Assembly (NCBI GenBank): GCA_902776415.1
Contig: CACYPY010000023.1
Span: forward strand, 1-35,827
Direction: 5' to 3'
Length of the DNA stretch: 35,827 bases
Origin: an uncultured Ruminobacter sp.
GTDB taxonomy: Bacteria; Pseudomonadota; Gammaproteobacteria; Enterobacterales; Succinivibrionaceae
Each line of letters starts with the position of its first letter. Position 1 is the first letter of the stretch. This document shows positions 1-8,931 of this stretch, piece after piece. A program made the position numbers and the translations under genes. Under the pieces are notes generated by a model. The model had not been told where the DNA came from and ran no database searches. It saw nothing but the letters and a program-made list of their open reading frames with translations.

Positions 1-69
1 CTTGTAGCCGGCGGCGATGAGAGTGCGTTCCGAAGCGTATTTAAAGCCTTGCCGTTTCCTGAAAAATGA
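1..69 (+). CDS. Possible C-terminal end of an unrecognised gene (partial)
   Basis: The first 22 codons are open from the window edge and end in TGA, reading LVAGGDESAFRSVFKALPFP and then EK. The composition is plausible for a protein tail, but I do not recognise a family. The opposite strand is also open over this stretch, so the coding strand is uncertain. In enterobacteria the gene before gyrA is often ubiG, but this tail does not look like UbiG to me. Confidence 0.3.
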   Translation, partial: LVAGGDESAFRSVFKALPFPEK

Positions 70-283
70 TTCCGGCGGAACAGAAGCGGCAAATTGCGGC
101 GGGTTATGTCTGACAGGCAGAATTATTGCTGATTTTTATGAAATATCTGTACCGCTTAAACGTCTGGTTGTCAGGGTATAATTAATCGTCTGGCGTTATA
201 TTCAGGCGGCAGGTACTTTGTCGGAGGCATGATTTTTTCCGGGACAGGAGCCGAACATTTTTCAGAGGCCGGGAGGGCGGATG

Positions 284-292
284 TGTTATAAT
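284..292 (+). promoter_or_regulatory. Extended -10 promoter for gyrA
   Basis: TGTTATAAT is a consensus -10 hexamer (287-292) with the upstream TG of an extended -10 element. No good -35 lies 16-18 bases upstream, which extended -10 promoters tolerate. It sits about 50 bases before the gyrA ATG. A second TATAAT at 177-182, with CTTAAA 16 bases upstream, may be an additional weaker start. Confidence 0.55.
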
Positions 293-340
293 GCACGGGT
301 TTAATTTTATGTTTTTGTTTGTTTTGTGAGAATCAGTCAA

Positions 341-3322
341 ATGAGCGATAACGGGAACAACAATCCTCCTGAGGATCAGACCTCCGAAGAGCAGCAGCCC
401 CGGACCGAGGATTCGCGTCTTCAGCCATTGAATATCAGACCGGTAAAGATTACCGAACAGTTAAAGACGGCATTCATTAATTACGCCATGAGCGTAATTG
501 TGGACCGGGCTCTTCCGGATGTGCGGGACGGTCTCAAGCCGGTACACCGCAGATGCCTTTATTCCATGTATATCAACGGTTTTGACAGTTCCGGAAAAAC
601 CGTGAAATCCGCCAAGGTGGTAGGCGATGTTATCGGTAAGTACCATCCTCACGGCGACAGCTCCGCATATGACACCCTGGTGCGCATGGCCCAGGACTTC
701 TCCCTCAGATACCCGCTGGTAATAGGTCAGGGAAATTTCGGAACTCTCGACGGTGACCGGGCCGCGGCCATGCGTTACACCGAAATCAAGATGTCCCGCC
801 TTTCCAATGAGATGGTAACGGATCTCGGTCCCCGCAACGATTTCAAGGAAACCGTGGATCAGGTGCCCAACTATGACGGTTCCGAGCTTATGCCATCAGT
901 GATGCCGAACCGCTTCCCGAATCTCCTGGTCAACGGTTCCTCGGGCATTGCCGTGGGTATGGCCACCAATATTCCGAGCCACAATATGCGGGAGGTTATC
1001 GATGCCACCCTGGCTCTGATGGATGATCCGAATATCGGAACCGATGGGCTCATGAAGCACCTTCCGGGCCCTGATTTCCCCACCGGCGGCATTATCTACG
1101 GTGTTTCCGGAGTGAGAGAGGCCTATGAAACCGGGCACGGTTCCATTATCGTCAGATCCCGTACCCATATTGAAGGCAATCCGGGCGAAAAGCAGAGCAT
1201 CGTGATTGACGAAATTCCCTACAACGTCAACAAGAAGGAACTGGTAACCCGCATTAATGCCTGTATCCGCGAAAAGATCATCGAGGGCATGACTGATGTC
1301 AACGATTACTCGGGACGCAAGCATGCGGTGCGCATCGTTATTGATCTTCGCAAGGGCGAAGCTCCGGAAATCATCCTCAACCAGCTGTTCAAGCGCACCA
1401 ACATGCAGATTAGCTACGGCATCAACATGCTGGCCCTTAACGACGGACACCCGGAGGTAATGAATCTCAAGCAGATCCTGGAAGCCTTTATCAAGCACCG
1501 CCGGGAAGTGGTTACCCGCAGAACTGTGCATGAGCTCAGACGTGCCCGGGGGCAGGCGCACATTCTGGAAGGCATTCTGGTGGTGCTTTCCAATATTGAT
1601 GAGGTGATCCGGATTATCAGGGAATCCCAGAACAAGGCCGAGGCCAAGGTGGCTCTCATGAGTCGCGGCTGGAGTTTCTCCCTTTTGGGCGACCTCATTG
1701 CCAGAGCCGCCGACGGCAGCGAAATCTGCCGTCCCGAGGATCTGGAGGATCCGGCATGCGGTATTCACGGTGATCTGTATCATGTTTCGGATCGTCAGGC
1801 TGAGAATATTCTCAACATGCCGCTCCACCGTCTTACCGGAATGGAGTACAACGAAATTCAGGACAGCTACAAGGATCTGGTGGTTAAGGTTCGTGGCTAC
1901 CTGGAAATTCTGGAAAACGATGCGGTGCTGGTGGAGGTTATCAGGAAGGAGCTTTTGCAGATCCGTAATGACTACGGAGACGAGCGTCGCAGTGAAATCC
2001 AGGGTGAACGTCCCGAAATCACCATGGAGGATCTGATTGTTCCGGAAACTGCAGTGATTACCATGTCCCGCACCGGATATGTGAAGTACCAGCCTTTGTC
2101 CGAATACCGCGAGCAGAAGCGCGGCGGCCGCGGCAAGAGAGCAGCCAAGGTCAAGGACGAGGATGTTATCGACAATATTTACGTCGTAAACACCCATGAC
2201 ACCATCCTCTGCTTCTCATCCATCGGCAAGGTTTATCCTCTCAAGGTTTACGAGCTGCCTTCATCCTCCTCGCAGTCCAAGGGACTTCCGATTGTGAACC
2301 TGCTGGCACTGGAAGAAAACGAACGCATCATCAGCATTCTGCCGGTAGACAAGTTCGATGAGGAACGCTACCTCATGCTGATTACCAAAAAGGGTCTTAT
2401 CAAGAAGACCCGGCTGTCGCTCTTCAGAAATCTCAGAAAGAACGGCATTCTGGCTATCAGATTCATGGAAGGCGATGCTCTGGCCGGAAGCGCCATCACC
2501 GAAGGCAAGGATGTCATCGGAGTATTTGCGTCAAACGGCTATGCCGCAGTGTTTAACGAATACTACGGCGAGGACGGCGGATCCGAGGAAGACAGCGATG
2601 CTCCGGATACCGAAGACGATACCGCAGAGGATATCCCCGATACCGAGGATGCCGAGGAGACCGATGATGCCGTTTCCGCGGAAAAGGACATCTCCTCTTA
2701 CTGGAATCCGTCTCCGGATGCCAGGGGGATCCGTCCCTCCGGGCGTTCCTCCAGGGGCGTGCGCGCCATTAAGCTGGCCCCGGGAGCCGAGGTGGTTTCC
2801 ATGGTGGTCTTCAAGCAGGACGGCGGCATGGTGCTTACCGTGTCCTCCAGCGGTCTCGGCAAGCTCACTCCGCTTTCCAAGTACCGTCTCTGCAACCGTA
2901 ACTGCAAGGGCGTGATCTCCATTAAGCTGACGCAGCATAACGGAAGTCAGGCACAGGTTGTCGGCGTGCTTCAGGTGCAGAAGGAGGATCAGATCGTACT
3001 CATTACCAGTGACGGCATTCTGATCCGTACCAAGGTTGAGCAGATCAGAGTCTGCGGCCGCTTCTCCCAGGGCGTGAAGCTTATCAATATTTCTGAAAAT
3101 TCCGAACTTATCGCCGTTGAGAAGGTGCTGAGCGAGGATTTGGAAAATGATGCCGAGGTTCGCGGTCTTAACGTTCCGGAAGGCGAAAACAGTGCCGAAT
3201 CCGGCGATGCTCCGGAAAACTCCGCAGTGCCTGATGAAAATGCAGAAGCCGGAAATTCCGGGGAAAACGCTCCTTCCGAAGCAGCAGCTCCGGAGGACGG
3301 AGAGCCCGCACCGCAGGAATAA
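341..3322 (+). CDS. gyrA: DNA gyrase subunit A
   Basis: Subunit A of DNA gyrase breaks and rejoins DNA and, with GyrB, introduces negative supercoils. From ATG 341 it is 993 residues, against about 875 in E. coli. Seen: the winged-helix and tower core, catalytic Tyr146 in AAAMRYTE, and the quinolone-determining region [10 protein letters not shown] with Ser107 and Asp111 (E. coli S83 and D87), both wild type. The C-terminal propeller has the GyrA box QKRGGRG at 592-598. Two things are odd. A highly acidic, low-complexity insertion of roughly 50-60 residues (about 741-799) lies inside the propeller, and there is a long acidic tail after about residue 930. A GTG at 326 is in frame, but it lies where a Shine-Dalgarno-like GTGAG precedes the ATG, so I prefer ATG 341. 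A terminator follows. Confidence 0.97.
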   Translation: MSDNGNNNPPEDQTSEEQQPRTEDSRLQPLNIRPVKITEQLKTAFINYAMSVIVDRALPDVRDGLKPVHRRCLYSMYINGFDSSGKTVKSAKVVGDVIGKYHPHGDSSAYDTLVRMAQDFSLRYPLVIGQGNFGTLDGDRAAAMRYTEIKMSRLSNEMVTDLGPRNDFKETVDQVPNYDGSELMPSVMPNRFPNLLVNGSSGIAVGMATNIPSHNMREVIDATLALMDDPNIGTDGLMKHLPGPDFPTGGIIYGVSGVREAYETGHGSIIVRSRTHIEGNPGEKQSIVIDEIPYNVNKKELVTRINACIREKIIEGMTDVNDYSGRKHAVRIVIDLRKGEAPEIILNQLFKRTNMQISYGINMLALNDGHPEVMNLKQILEAFIKHRREVVTRRTVHELRRARGQAHILEGILVVLSNIDEVIRIIRESQNKAEAKVALMSRGWSFSLLGDLIARAADGSEICRPEDLEDPACGIHGDLYHVSDRQAENILNMPLHRLTGMEYNEIQDSYKDLVVKVRGYLEILENDAVLVEVIRKELLQIRNDYGDERRSEIQGERPEITMEDLIVPETAVITMSRTGYVKYQPLSEYREQKRGGRGKRAAKVKDEDVIDNIYVVNTHDTILCFSSIGKVYPLKVYELPSSSSQSKGLPIVNLLALEENERIISILPVDKFDEERYLMLITKKGLIKKTRLSLFRNLRKNGILAIRFMEGDALAGSAITEGKDVIGVFASNGYAAVFNEYYGEDGGSEEDSDAPDTEDDTAEDIPDTEDAEETDDAVSAEKDISSYWNPSPDARGIRPSGRSSRGVRAIKLAPGAEVVSMVVFKQDGGMVLTVSSSGLGKLTPLSKYRLCNRNCKGVISIKLTQHNGSQAQVVGVLQVQKEDQIVLITSDGILIRTKVEQIRVCGRFSQGVKLINISENSELIAVEKVLSEDLENDAEVRGLNVPEGENSAESGDAPENSAVPDENAEAGNSGENAPSEAAAPEDGEPAPQE

Positions 3323-3357
3323 GGGAACAGTTTCTTAAAACAGAAACAAGGAAAGAA

Positions 3358-3390
3358 GGGCGGCTCCGAAAGGGGCGGCTCTTTTTATTT
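3358..3390 (+). terminator. Terminator after gyrA
   Basis: A ten-pair stem (3358-3367 with 3372-3381, one G-G mismatch) closes a GAAA tetraloop and is followed by TTTTT. It lies 36 bases after the gyrA stop. The opposite strand is also hairpin plus T-rich, so it may work for the convergent gene too. Confidence 0.75.
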
Positions 3391-3460
3391 GCGCGAGCGG
3401 AAATGCTTTTTTGCCCGGATTTTTCCGAGCTTTCTTCCGAATCCCTGTCCTGACAGCTCT

Positions 3461-4606
3461 CTAAAGAATTCTGATCTCCCGGAGGGGCAGCCACTTAAGG
3501 TCAACGGGAATAATTTCCGCTCCGGCGGTGGAATTGGTGTTTTCCCGGCAGGTATCAGGCATTCCGGAGAGGGAGCCCGGGGCAACAGTTTTTGCCGGTT
3601 TCCGGGAGTCCGGATTCAGAGATTCCGAAGCCCTGCGGGATTCCCGGCAGCCGGAGGAGTCAGGAATGCTTTCCCGAAGCCATACCGTATCCTCCAGGTA
3701 ATTATCAGGTTCGCCGCTTGTGAGGCGGAACATCCCCCGGCGGATTTCGAGACTGTGATGCGGTGAAGATACCGCAAGGAAACTCTTTTTGTCCGGAGCG
3801 GCAGAAGGATCTCCCCTGAGTCCCGCCACGGCCAGGACGGATCCCCGGGCACCGGTGAGAAAAAGCTCGGCATAGCCGTCATTGTCCACATCGAACAGTG
3901 CCATATGATCCGGTTTAAGATCCTGAATGCGGGAACTTAACTCCGATTTCCGGAGCCTCAGGCTGGCGTTTTTAAGCTGATAGTCCCGGCCGTTCCAGGA
4001 ATACCGGAGTTCAAGGTAACTCAGGATTCCGGGGGTTTCGGAGGCAATATTGGTTATCAGGGCACCGTCGTCGGCGATGTAATTAAAGAAACTGCCAGTC
4101 CCGGCGGGGAAGAAGGAAAACTGCATGCCGAGCCAGGGATGATCCGGACGGGGAATCAGAAATTTCCGGGCAGGATCATAGTCAAATATCAGCGCGGAGG
4201 AATAGCAATTGCTCCCCCGGAGCTGCCCCCGGATGGCTATGGCAAATACATAGCCGCCGTCTTCCCTTTCCGTGGCAGCCGCATGGAGGTCCGAACCGCA
4301 TACATAGGCCTCCTGATAGTAATTCAGGCTGTCACCGATGGTTTTTCCCTGTTCATCCTGTACCGGCCGCACCAGTCCGTTTTCAGCAAGAGAGAGAAAA
4401 TCCGTAGGATAAGCCCGGTTCAGAGCCCGGAGGAACTGCACCGAAAGACTGCCTGAATCTTCCCGCACTTCGGCCGGGATTGCTCTCTGCTTCCAGACCG
4501 GAACCATGTCGGGCGTGCTGTGAAAAGATGCGGCCCCGGATGGCTGAGACAGCAGGACGGGAAGGGATGACAGGAGAAACAGGGTTAGTAGGGAGAGCTT
4601 TGACAT
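3461..4606 (-). CDS. Secreted protein with an FG-GAP/EF-hand-like loop
   Basis: This is a 381-residue exported protein of unknown function. Residues 1 to about 25 form a clear signal peptide (MSKLSLLTLFLLSSLPVLLS, then a probable cleavage near SGAA). Residues 239-248 read DVDNDGYAEL, the calcium-binding loop typical of FG-GAP/VCBS integrin-like repeats and EF-hand-like motifs. It occurs once and is followed by a short beta-rich segment. Cys103 and Cys134 could form a periplasmic disulfide. An AGGTG precedes the ATG at a usable distance. The C-terminal third is rich in Ser, Pro and Arg and looks poorly ordered. It is convergent with gyrA and has no partner gene. I infer a periplasmic or outer-surface location, and no enzymatic role is visible. 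Confidence 0.75.
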   Translation of the reverse strand: MSKLSLLTLFLLSSLPVLLSQPSGAASFHSTPDMVPVWKQRAIPAEVREDSGSLSVQFLRALNRAYPTDFLSLAENGLVRPVQDEQGKTIGDSLNYYQEAYVCGSDLHAAATEREDGGYVFAIAIRGQLRGSNCYSSALIFDYDPARKFLIPRPDHPWLGMQFSFFPAGTGSFFNYIADDGALITNIASETPGILSYLELRYSWNGRDYQLKNASLRLRKSELSSRIQDLKPDHMALFDVDNDGYAELFLTGARGSVLAVAGLRGDPSAAPDKKSFLAVSSPHHSLEIRRGMFRLTSGEPDNYLEDTVWLRESIPDSSGCRESRRASESLNPDSRKPAKTVAPGSLSGMPDTCRENTNSTAGAEIIPVDLKWLPLREIRIL

Positions 4607-4951
4607 GGCAGCACCTGCAATATCGCATGTTCGGGGAAAACTGAAAAGAAGGGATCATCCCCCGGAGGAATCGGAAACACTGTATACGGCCCCATCGTAG
4701 CACAGATCTCCGGCAAAAACTCAGAGGCAGGCTCCATATCATGGCACGGGGAATCATGATCTCATTATTTGCGAGTGCCGGTCTGTAATCAGTTTTGCCA
4801 TGGAATTTCCGGTGTGGCTGCGGGGCCGACAGGAACCGCGAAAATGCCGGGATATATTCAGTGGTGGGCTCAAAATGGCCGGAACCGGGCATTTCCGTAT
4901 TTTTCAGATATTTGCGGAATTCCCGGGCACATAAATTCGGCCGGGCATTTA

Positions 4952-4960
4952 TGATATAAT
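4952..4960 (+). promoter_or_regulatory. Extended -10 promoter for serC
   Basis: TGATATAAT is an exact extended -10 element with a TATAAT hexamer at 4955-4960. The -35 region is weak (TAAATT at 4932-4937). It implies a leader of roughly 155 bases before the serC ATG at 5123. Confidence 0.55.
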
Positions 4961-5071
4961 CCGGTTGCCGGAGAGTTTTTCCCGGTGCTGCCCCGGGGCG
5001 TGTTTTAGAATGCTGCCGGACAGCAGATGTTATGACGGGCTTCCGGTTTCATTCCGATCCTGTCAGAGGTG

Positions 5072-5094
5072 ATAAAGGCACGGGGTGCCTTTAT
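5072..5094 (+). repeat. Perfect inverted repeat in the serC leader
   Basis: ATAAAGGCAC (5072-5081) and GTGCCTTTAT (5085-5094) are exact reverse complements around a GGG loop, 28 bases before the serC start. No T-run follows, so it is not a standard terminator. It could be a leader RNA hairpin or an operator. Confidence 0.6.
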
Positions 5095-5122
5095 TCGGTA
5101 ATTATCCATAGGCCGCTTTGAA

Positions 5123-6211
5123 ATGAATAAAGTTTACAATTTTTCAGCTGGACCTTCCATGCTTCCCGAGCCGGTGATGGCCAGGGCACAGAAGGAGTTT
5201 CTTAACTATAACGGACTGGGCATGAGCGTTATCGAAATGTCTCATCGTTCCAGGGAATATCAGGCTCTTGCTGACGAAGCGGTCCGGGACCTCCGGGATA
5301 TCATGAAGCTTCCGGATAATTATCAGGTTCTCTTTATGCATGGCGGCGGCCGCGGTATGTTTGCCAATGTTCCCATGAATCTCGCTTCAAAGGACGGCAC
5401 TGCCGATTATGTGCACACCGGAGCCTGGTCCGGATATGCTCTCAAGGAGGCAAAGAAGTACACCGGAGTGAACGCCATTGAACTGGAATGTCTGAATGAC
5501 AGGGGGCAGCATTCTCTGAACATGGGGGCCCTGAAGCTTGATCCGAATGCCGCCTATGTGCACTATTGCATGAACGAAACCATTCACGGCATTGAAATTT
5601 TTGAGCCTCTGGATACCGGCAGCGTGCCTCTGGTGGCAGACGCCTCCTCCACCATTCTTTCCCGTCCGGTGGATGTGAGCAAATTCGGCATTATTTACGC
5701 CGGCGCTCAGAAGAATATCGGCCCCTCCGGCTTCTGCGTGGTCATTATCCGTGAGGATCTTATCCGTGATCCGGCTCCGTTTACACCCGACGTCGGCAGT
5801 TTCAAAATCACCTGCGACAAGGGTTCCATGTTCAACACCCCGAATACCTTCGCCTGGTATCTCTCCGGTCTGGTGTTCAAGTGGATTAAGGATGAAATCG
5901 GCGGTCTCGAGGCCATGGAAAAGCGCAATGCCGCCAAGGCCGCGCTGCTTTACGATTTCATCGATTCCTCAGACGGCTTCTATGTGAACAATGTGGATCC
6001 CGCTTACCGTTCCCGCATGAACGTGGTATTCAACCTCAGGGATGAATCCCTGAATGACGACTTCCTGAAGGAGGCCAAGGAAGCCGGGCTCGTCGGGCTC
6101 AAGGGCCACCGGGTTCTCGGAGGCATGCGTGCCAGTCTGTATAACGCCATGCCTCAGGAGGGCGTGAAGGCTCTGACTGAATTCATGGACGGCTTTAAGA
6201 GCCGGCACTGA
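5123..6211 (+). CDS. serC: Phosphoserine aminotransferase
   Basis: A PLP-dependent cytosolic enzyme that converts 3-phosphohydroxypyruvate and glutamate to phosphoserine (serine synthesis); the same family enzyme also serves vitamin B6 synthesis. Its length of 362 residues is typical. Seen: the family N-terminus NFSAGPSMLPEPV, the glycine loop HGGGRGMFANVPMN at 73-86, and the PLP lysine K197 in YAGAQKNIGPSG. The C-terminus has the RSRMNVVFNL and GLKGHRVLGGMRASLYNA blocks that close the active site. The ribosome binding site is weak. Many gammaproteobacteria have aroA next. Here the next gene is on the other strand, so serC is probably monocistronic from its extended -10 promoter. Confidence 0.97.
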   Translation: MNKVYNFSAGPSMLPEPVMARAQKEFLNYNGLGMSVIEMSHRSREYQALADEAVRDLRDIMKLPDNYQVLFMHGGGRGMFANVPMNLASKDGTADYVHTGAWSGYALKEAKKYTGVNAIELECLNDRGQHSLNMGALKLDPNAAYVHYCMNETIHGIEIFEPLDTGSVPLVADASSTILSRPVDVSKFGIIYAGAQKNIGPSGFCVVIIREDLIRDPAPFTPDVGSFKITCDKGSMFNTPNTFAWYLSGLVFKWIKDEIGGLEAMEKRNAAKAALLYDFIDSSDGFYVNNVDPAYRSRMNVVFNLRDESLNDDFLKEAKEAGLVGLKGHRVLGGMRASLYNAMPQEGVKALTEFMDGFKSRH

Positions 6212-6521
6212 TTCCCGGCCCGACGGGAAACATTTTCCTGTTCGGAGAGCGGTTTTTATTTAAGCCGGTGAATTCCTGCAATTTAAGAGGCATGGCCGTT
6301 TTTGCGGCTGTGCCTGTTTAAAGTTCCGGGGATGAAACGCGATGGCACGTCACGGAGCTTGTGTTCCGCATAGTCTTCTTCATTTCCTGCTTTTCCCCGC
6401 TCTTTCAGCCTTCTCCGCCTTCTCCGCTATCGCCTTTCATGTCCCCCCGGTTTTTATCCCGAACCATTACCTCATCCATTTTCATAATTTATCCCCGAAT
6501 GATCTTCAGGGAGTTTTGGAA
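6212..6521. other. Intergenic region between convergent serC and the KpsC-like gene
   Basis: It holds the imperfect serC terminator hairpin and then a pyrimidine-rich stretch. I see no supported gene. A short plus-strand frame at 6342-6530 has no ribosome binding site and low-complexity translation. Confidence 0.55.
6220..6257 (+). terminator. Possible terminator after serC
   Basis: A hairpin of about 11 pairs (6220-6230 with 6234-6245, one bulge, loop CAT) follows the serC stop. A T-run comes only after a 7-base gap (6253-6257), so termination may be inefficient. Confidence 0.4.
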
Positions 6522-7709
6522 TCATGCTGAATGATTTTGCCCGAAAAGATTCAGGAAGAGCCTCCGGAGTTTTCGAATGGGGATACAGATCAGATTCCCT
6601 GAATGGAAGAGACGGTTCTGGCGGGTTCCCTCGGGATGACTGAGGAGAACGGAGATGATTTCCTCCGCCGTGGCAGGAGAGCCGGTGTCCCAGTTAAAAT
6701 AACGGGGATAGAGGATAACAGAACCGATGATCAGGTCCGTAATGTCCGAGATGGTGTTTTCCCGGCGTTTGCGGGCCTGTATCGCGATTTCGTTTCCGTC
6801 CGCGGTGCTTACATCTTCGGTAAGACCGTAGCCGGCATAGAACGGCATGCCGTAACAAACCACCTTCTTTCCTCTGATGAGTGCTTCAAATCCGGTCAGG
6901 GAGCTTATGGTATGCACCTCGTCCGCAATTTCCGCGAGGTCCAGGGGACTGTAGTTCCCGGTACACAGAAAGTCCGCAGACCTCTTAAGTTCGTTTTCTT
7001 CCGGGAAACCGTCGCGAAGACCGGTCAGAACGTCCGGATGGATTTTTACGATGATAAGCGCCCGGGGATTATCATTCCGGACTCTGCGGATAAGAGAGAG
7101 ATTGCTGTAGCCGAGACCGCCCCGGAGTACCGAGGCATCCTGATCCACCTGCGCCGGAATGAAAATCACCCGATCGAATTTTCCGGGATGGTCCCGGAGC
7201 AGGGCTGCCACCTCCGGCACCGGCCTAACCCGGCACCCGGTACGATATTTGGTAATTCCGCCGGCAATGACGGTTTCCCGGAGCTTCTCGGCACGGGCCC
7301 GGAGTTCCCGGTAGTCGTCCCGCTTTTTCAGAGATGTCAGAATGAGTTCCAAATCCGAAGGAGCAGCAGGATCGTAGTAGATGCCGCTGCGGTCAAATGC
7401 CAGCGAGTAGGGATAGAAAAAGTTGCAGCCAAGACCGTTGGACCGGATGAAGGCATCCTCGATTCTGATAACCGGAATGCCTCTGGATGTCAGATCCCGG
7501 GCCAGCTGTCCCAGTTCCGGACATGCTGTCTCCCCGGCGGCCCAGAAGGCAACGCAGTTCTCTTCGGAAGTCTCCGGAAAAATTTTCCCCGAATCCAGCC
7601 GGTTCCGGAGTTCCCTTATCCCGGCGAATCTGATGCGGCAGTCCTTAAAGAAAGCCGGGAGCACCGTCCGTTTCCAGAGAGTGGTCATTACAAGGGTTAC
7701 AGTGGTCAT
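6522..7709 (-). CDS. KpsC/LipB-family (Kdo transferase-like) capsule protein, single module
   Basis: It resembles one half of KpsC, a beta-Kdo glycosyltransferase that builds the poly-Kdo linker on lipid for group 2 type capsules at the cytoplasmic face of the inner membrane. Seen at 395 residues: RIEDAFIRSNGLG (82-94), SLAFDRSGIYYDP (102-114), GGITKYRTG (150-158), PAQVDQDAS (185-193), KIHPDVL (222-228), LTGFEAL (271-277) and GMPFYAGYGLTED (287-299). All are hallmarks of this family. Full KpsC has two such modules (about 670 residues). Only one is here, so it is a short form or paralogue. No kpsS, kpsM/T/E/D or Kdo genes are visible nearby. The first ATG is chosen, and its ribosome binding site is weak. 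It follows the rhombosortase gene by 86 bases with a hairpin between. Confidence 0.85.
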   Translation of the reverse strand: MTTVTLVMTTLWKRTVLPAFFKDCRIRFAGIRELRNRLDSGKIFPETSEENCVAFWAAGETACPELGQLARDLTSRGIPVIRIEDAFIRSNGLGCNFFYPYSLAFDRSGIYYDPAAPSDLELILTSLKKRDDYRELRARAEKLRETVIAGGITKYRTGCRVRPVPEVAALLRDHPGKFDRVIFIPAQVDQDASVLRGGLGYSNLSLIRRVRNDNPRALIIVKIHPDVLTGLRDGFPEENELKRSADFLCTGNYSPLDLAEIADEVHTISSLTGFEALIRGKKVVCYGMPFYAGYGLTEDVSTADGNEIAIQARKRRENTISDITDLIIGSVILYPRYFNWDTGSPATAEEIISVLLSHPEGTRQNRLFHSGNLICIPIRKLRRLFLNLFGQNHSA

Positions 7710-7759
7710 AATGCAGAATCTCGGCCCAAGGTCAGGAAATGAAGAACATACCCGGGATT

Positions 7760-7788
7760 GGGGCCAGGGAACAGAAAACGCTGGCCCC
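7760..7788. repeat. Inverted repeat between the rhombosortase and KpsC-like genes
   Basis: GGGGCCAG (7760-7767) and CTGGCCCC (7781-7788) are exact reverse complements around a 13-base loop, in the 86-base gap between two minus-strand genes. There is no T-run on the minus strand. It could modulate readthrough or RNA stability. Confidence 0.5.
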
Positions 7789-7795
7789 CGGAAAA

Positions 7796-8428
7796 TTATT
7801 TCTTATTATGGATAATAAATCCTGCCCCGGCCAGAATTCCCCCGATGGCACCGTAGAGGTGGGAGGGGGCCGAGACTTTGTAGTTGGATACCTCGTCAAC
7901 ATGCTGTTTCAGAGAGGTGAAATTAAAATTGCCGCCGTAGAGATTGCGGGTAATTTCGTCAAAGCCGAACTGGGGGTGATTGAAATCAATGTAGATTTTG
8001 ATGCCGATGGCGGCCAGGATCACTGCTCCCTTCCAGTCCTTCTCAAGAAAAAGTCTGGCGAGGGCAGCTGCCGTTGCCATGCCGTGGAGCGCTCCGGACA
8101 TCCCGGCATATTCGGAGGTGTCGGTAAGGAAATAAATTCCCAGGGTTACCAGAATTCCCGAAACCGCAAACGAAGTCAGCCGATGGCCCCAGGTGGCGCA
8201 GGATTCCCCGAAAAAGAAAAACCATATCAGAAACAGGCCGGCCAGGTTTTCTACAAGATGCCGGGTGTCATAGTGGGCGAAATTGCCGGTCAGAAACTGC
8301 CAGTATTCATGTCCGTGAGCAATATCCCAGCGACTGAGACTCCAGATTACCGGGTGTTCAAGAGAACATGCCAGGGCGGCAGCAACCAGAAGCCCGAAAA
8401 CAATAATGTTGATGACCTGTCCTTTCAT
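7796..8428 (-). CDS. Rhombosortase-like rhomboid-family intramembrane serine protease
   Basis: This is a 210-residue polytopic membrane protein with about six hydrophobic segments. The serine motif GMSGALHG and a later SHLYGAIGG carry the probable Ser/His dyad of the rhomboid fold. The segment HYDTRHLVENLAGL matches the conserved histidine/asparagine helix. The GxSGxLHG form is typical of rhombosortases, which process GlyGly-CTERM surface proteins at the inner membrane. I see no GlyGly-CTERM protein in this window. I chose the ATG at 8428 because AGGA lies 8 bases upstream. An in-frame ATG at 8548 would add 40 residues of poor character and lacks a good site. A general rhomboid protease is the alternative. 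Confidence 0.8.
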   Translation of the reverse strand: MKGQVINIIVFGLLVAAALACSLEHPVIWSLSRWDIAHGHEYWQFLTGNFAHYDTRHLVENLAGLFLIWFFFFGESCATWGHRLTSFAVSGILVTLGIYFLTDTSEYAGMSGALHGMATAAALARLFLEKDWKGAVILAAIGIKIYIDFNHPQFGFDEITRNLYGGNFNFTSLKQHVDEVSNYKVSAPSHLYGAIGGILAGAGFIIHNKK

Positions 8429-8931
8429 AAATAATCCTGACTGCGAAGAAGGGGGTGAAATGTCCGGAAGGGCGATCTTCGGGTTAAGAATAAAAGAGAG
8501 CCCGACTCCGTGTAAGGGATTATAGGACTTTTCCGGAACATTATCCATAGCTTCGCGGGAAGTATTATCAGGAAGCAGAATACACGAAGATCTGTTATCT
8601 GATAATTGCGGCTGGTATATGCGGGATTCTTCCGGTGAAGTTTACTTCCGGAAAGTAATAATTTTTATCTGAAATCTCTGATAACTGAATTATCAGGATA
8701 CCGAACGATTGCGGCGATGCTGAAATACGGAATTGAATTCCGGGGGCCGGAAAGGATATTTACGGGAGACAATATCGGCTTTCGTAATGAAAAATGTTTC
8801 CGGAAAATATCGCTTGCGGAGCCGGGGGGATGTAAAACGGAGAATTATTACCCGTTATTCATGGTGAATGATCGGAAAATAAAAGGCTTCCTGTCAGGGA
8901 AGCCAAAAATATCAGGAGTAATGATTAAAAA
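8429..8931. other. Intergenic region between the H-NS-like and rhombosortase genes
   Basis: About 500 bases, AT-rich. Apart from the H-NS terminator at its right edge and a near-palindrome at 8642-8658 (TTACTT...AAGTAA around TTCCGGAA), I see no supported feature. A 73-codon plus-strand frame (8717-8938) has no ribosome binding site and runs into the H-NS stop, so I leave it out. Confidence 0.5.
8876..8909 (-). terminator. Terminator of the H-NS-like gene
   Basis: On the minus strand GGCTTCC, a 6-base loop and GGAAGCC (8898-8904 with 8885-8891) are followed by TTTTATTTT. It lies 23 bases after the stop codon. The A-run on the other side may make it bidirectional. Confidence 0.85.

Larger units (their letters stand above)
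4607..5122. other. Intergenic region between the secreted protein gene and serC
   Basis: This divergent region holds the serC promoter and leader hairpin listed separately. Short open frames here lack ribosome binding sites and look non-coding. Nothing else is recognisable. Confidence 0.6.

Noticed and set aside
326..340. GTG start of gyrA five codons upstream of the ATG
   Set aside because: The GTGAG there works better as the ribosome binding site for ATG 341, and the extra residues match nothing in GyrA.
659..673. Possible quinolone-resistance changes in GyrA
   Set aside because: The Ser and Asp codons at the usual positions are wild type.
896..2197. Long open frame antisense to gyrA
   Set aside because: It lies wholly inside gyrA in a complementary frame and has no ribosome site or family motif.
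4383..4892. Minus-strand frame of 169 codons across the start of the secreted protein gene
   Set aside because: It overlaps a better gene with a signal peptide and has low-complexity composition.
6603..7742. Long plus-strand frame opposite the KpsC-like gene
   Set aside because: The minus-strand frame carries many KpsC motifs, so this one is an antisense shadow.
7739..8434. Plus-strand frame opposite the rhombosortase gene
   Set aside because: The minus strand has membrane helices and rhomboid motifs; the plus-strand translation has no such features.
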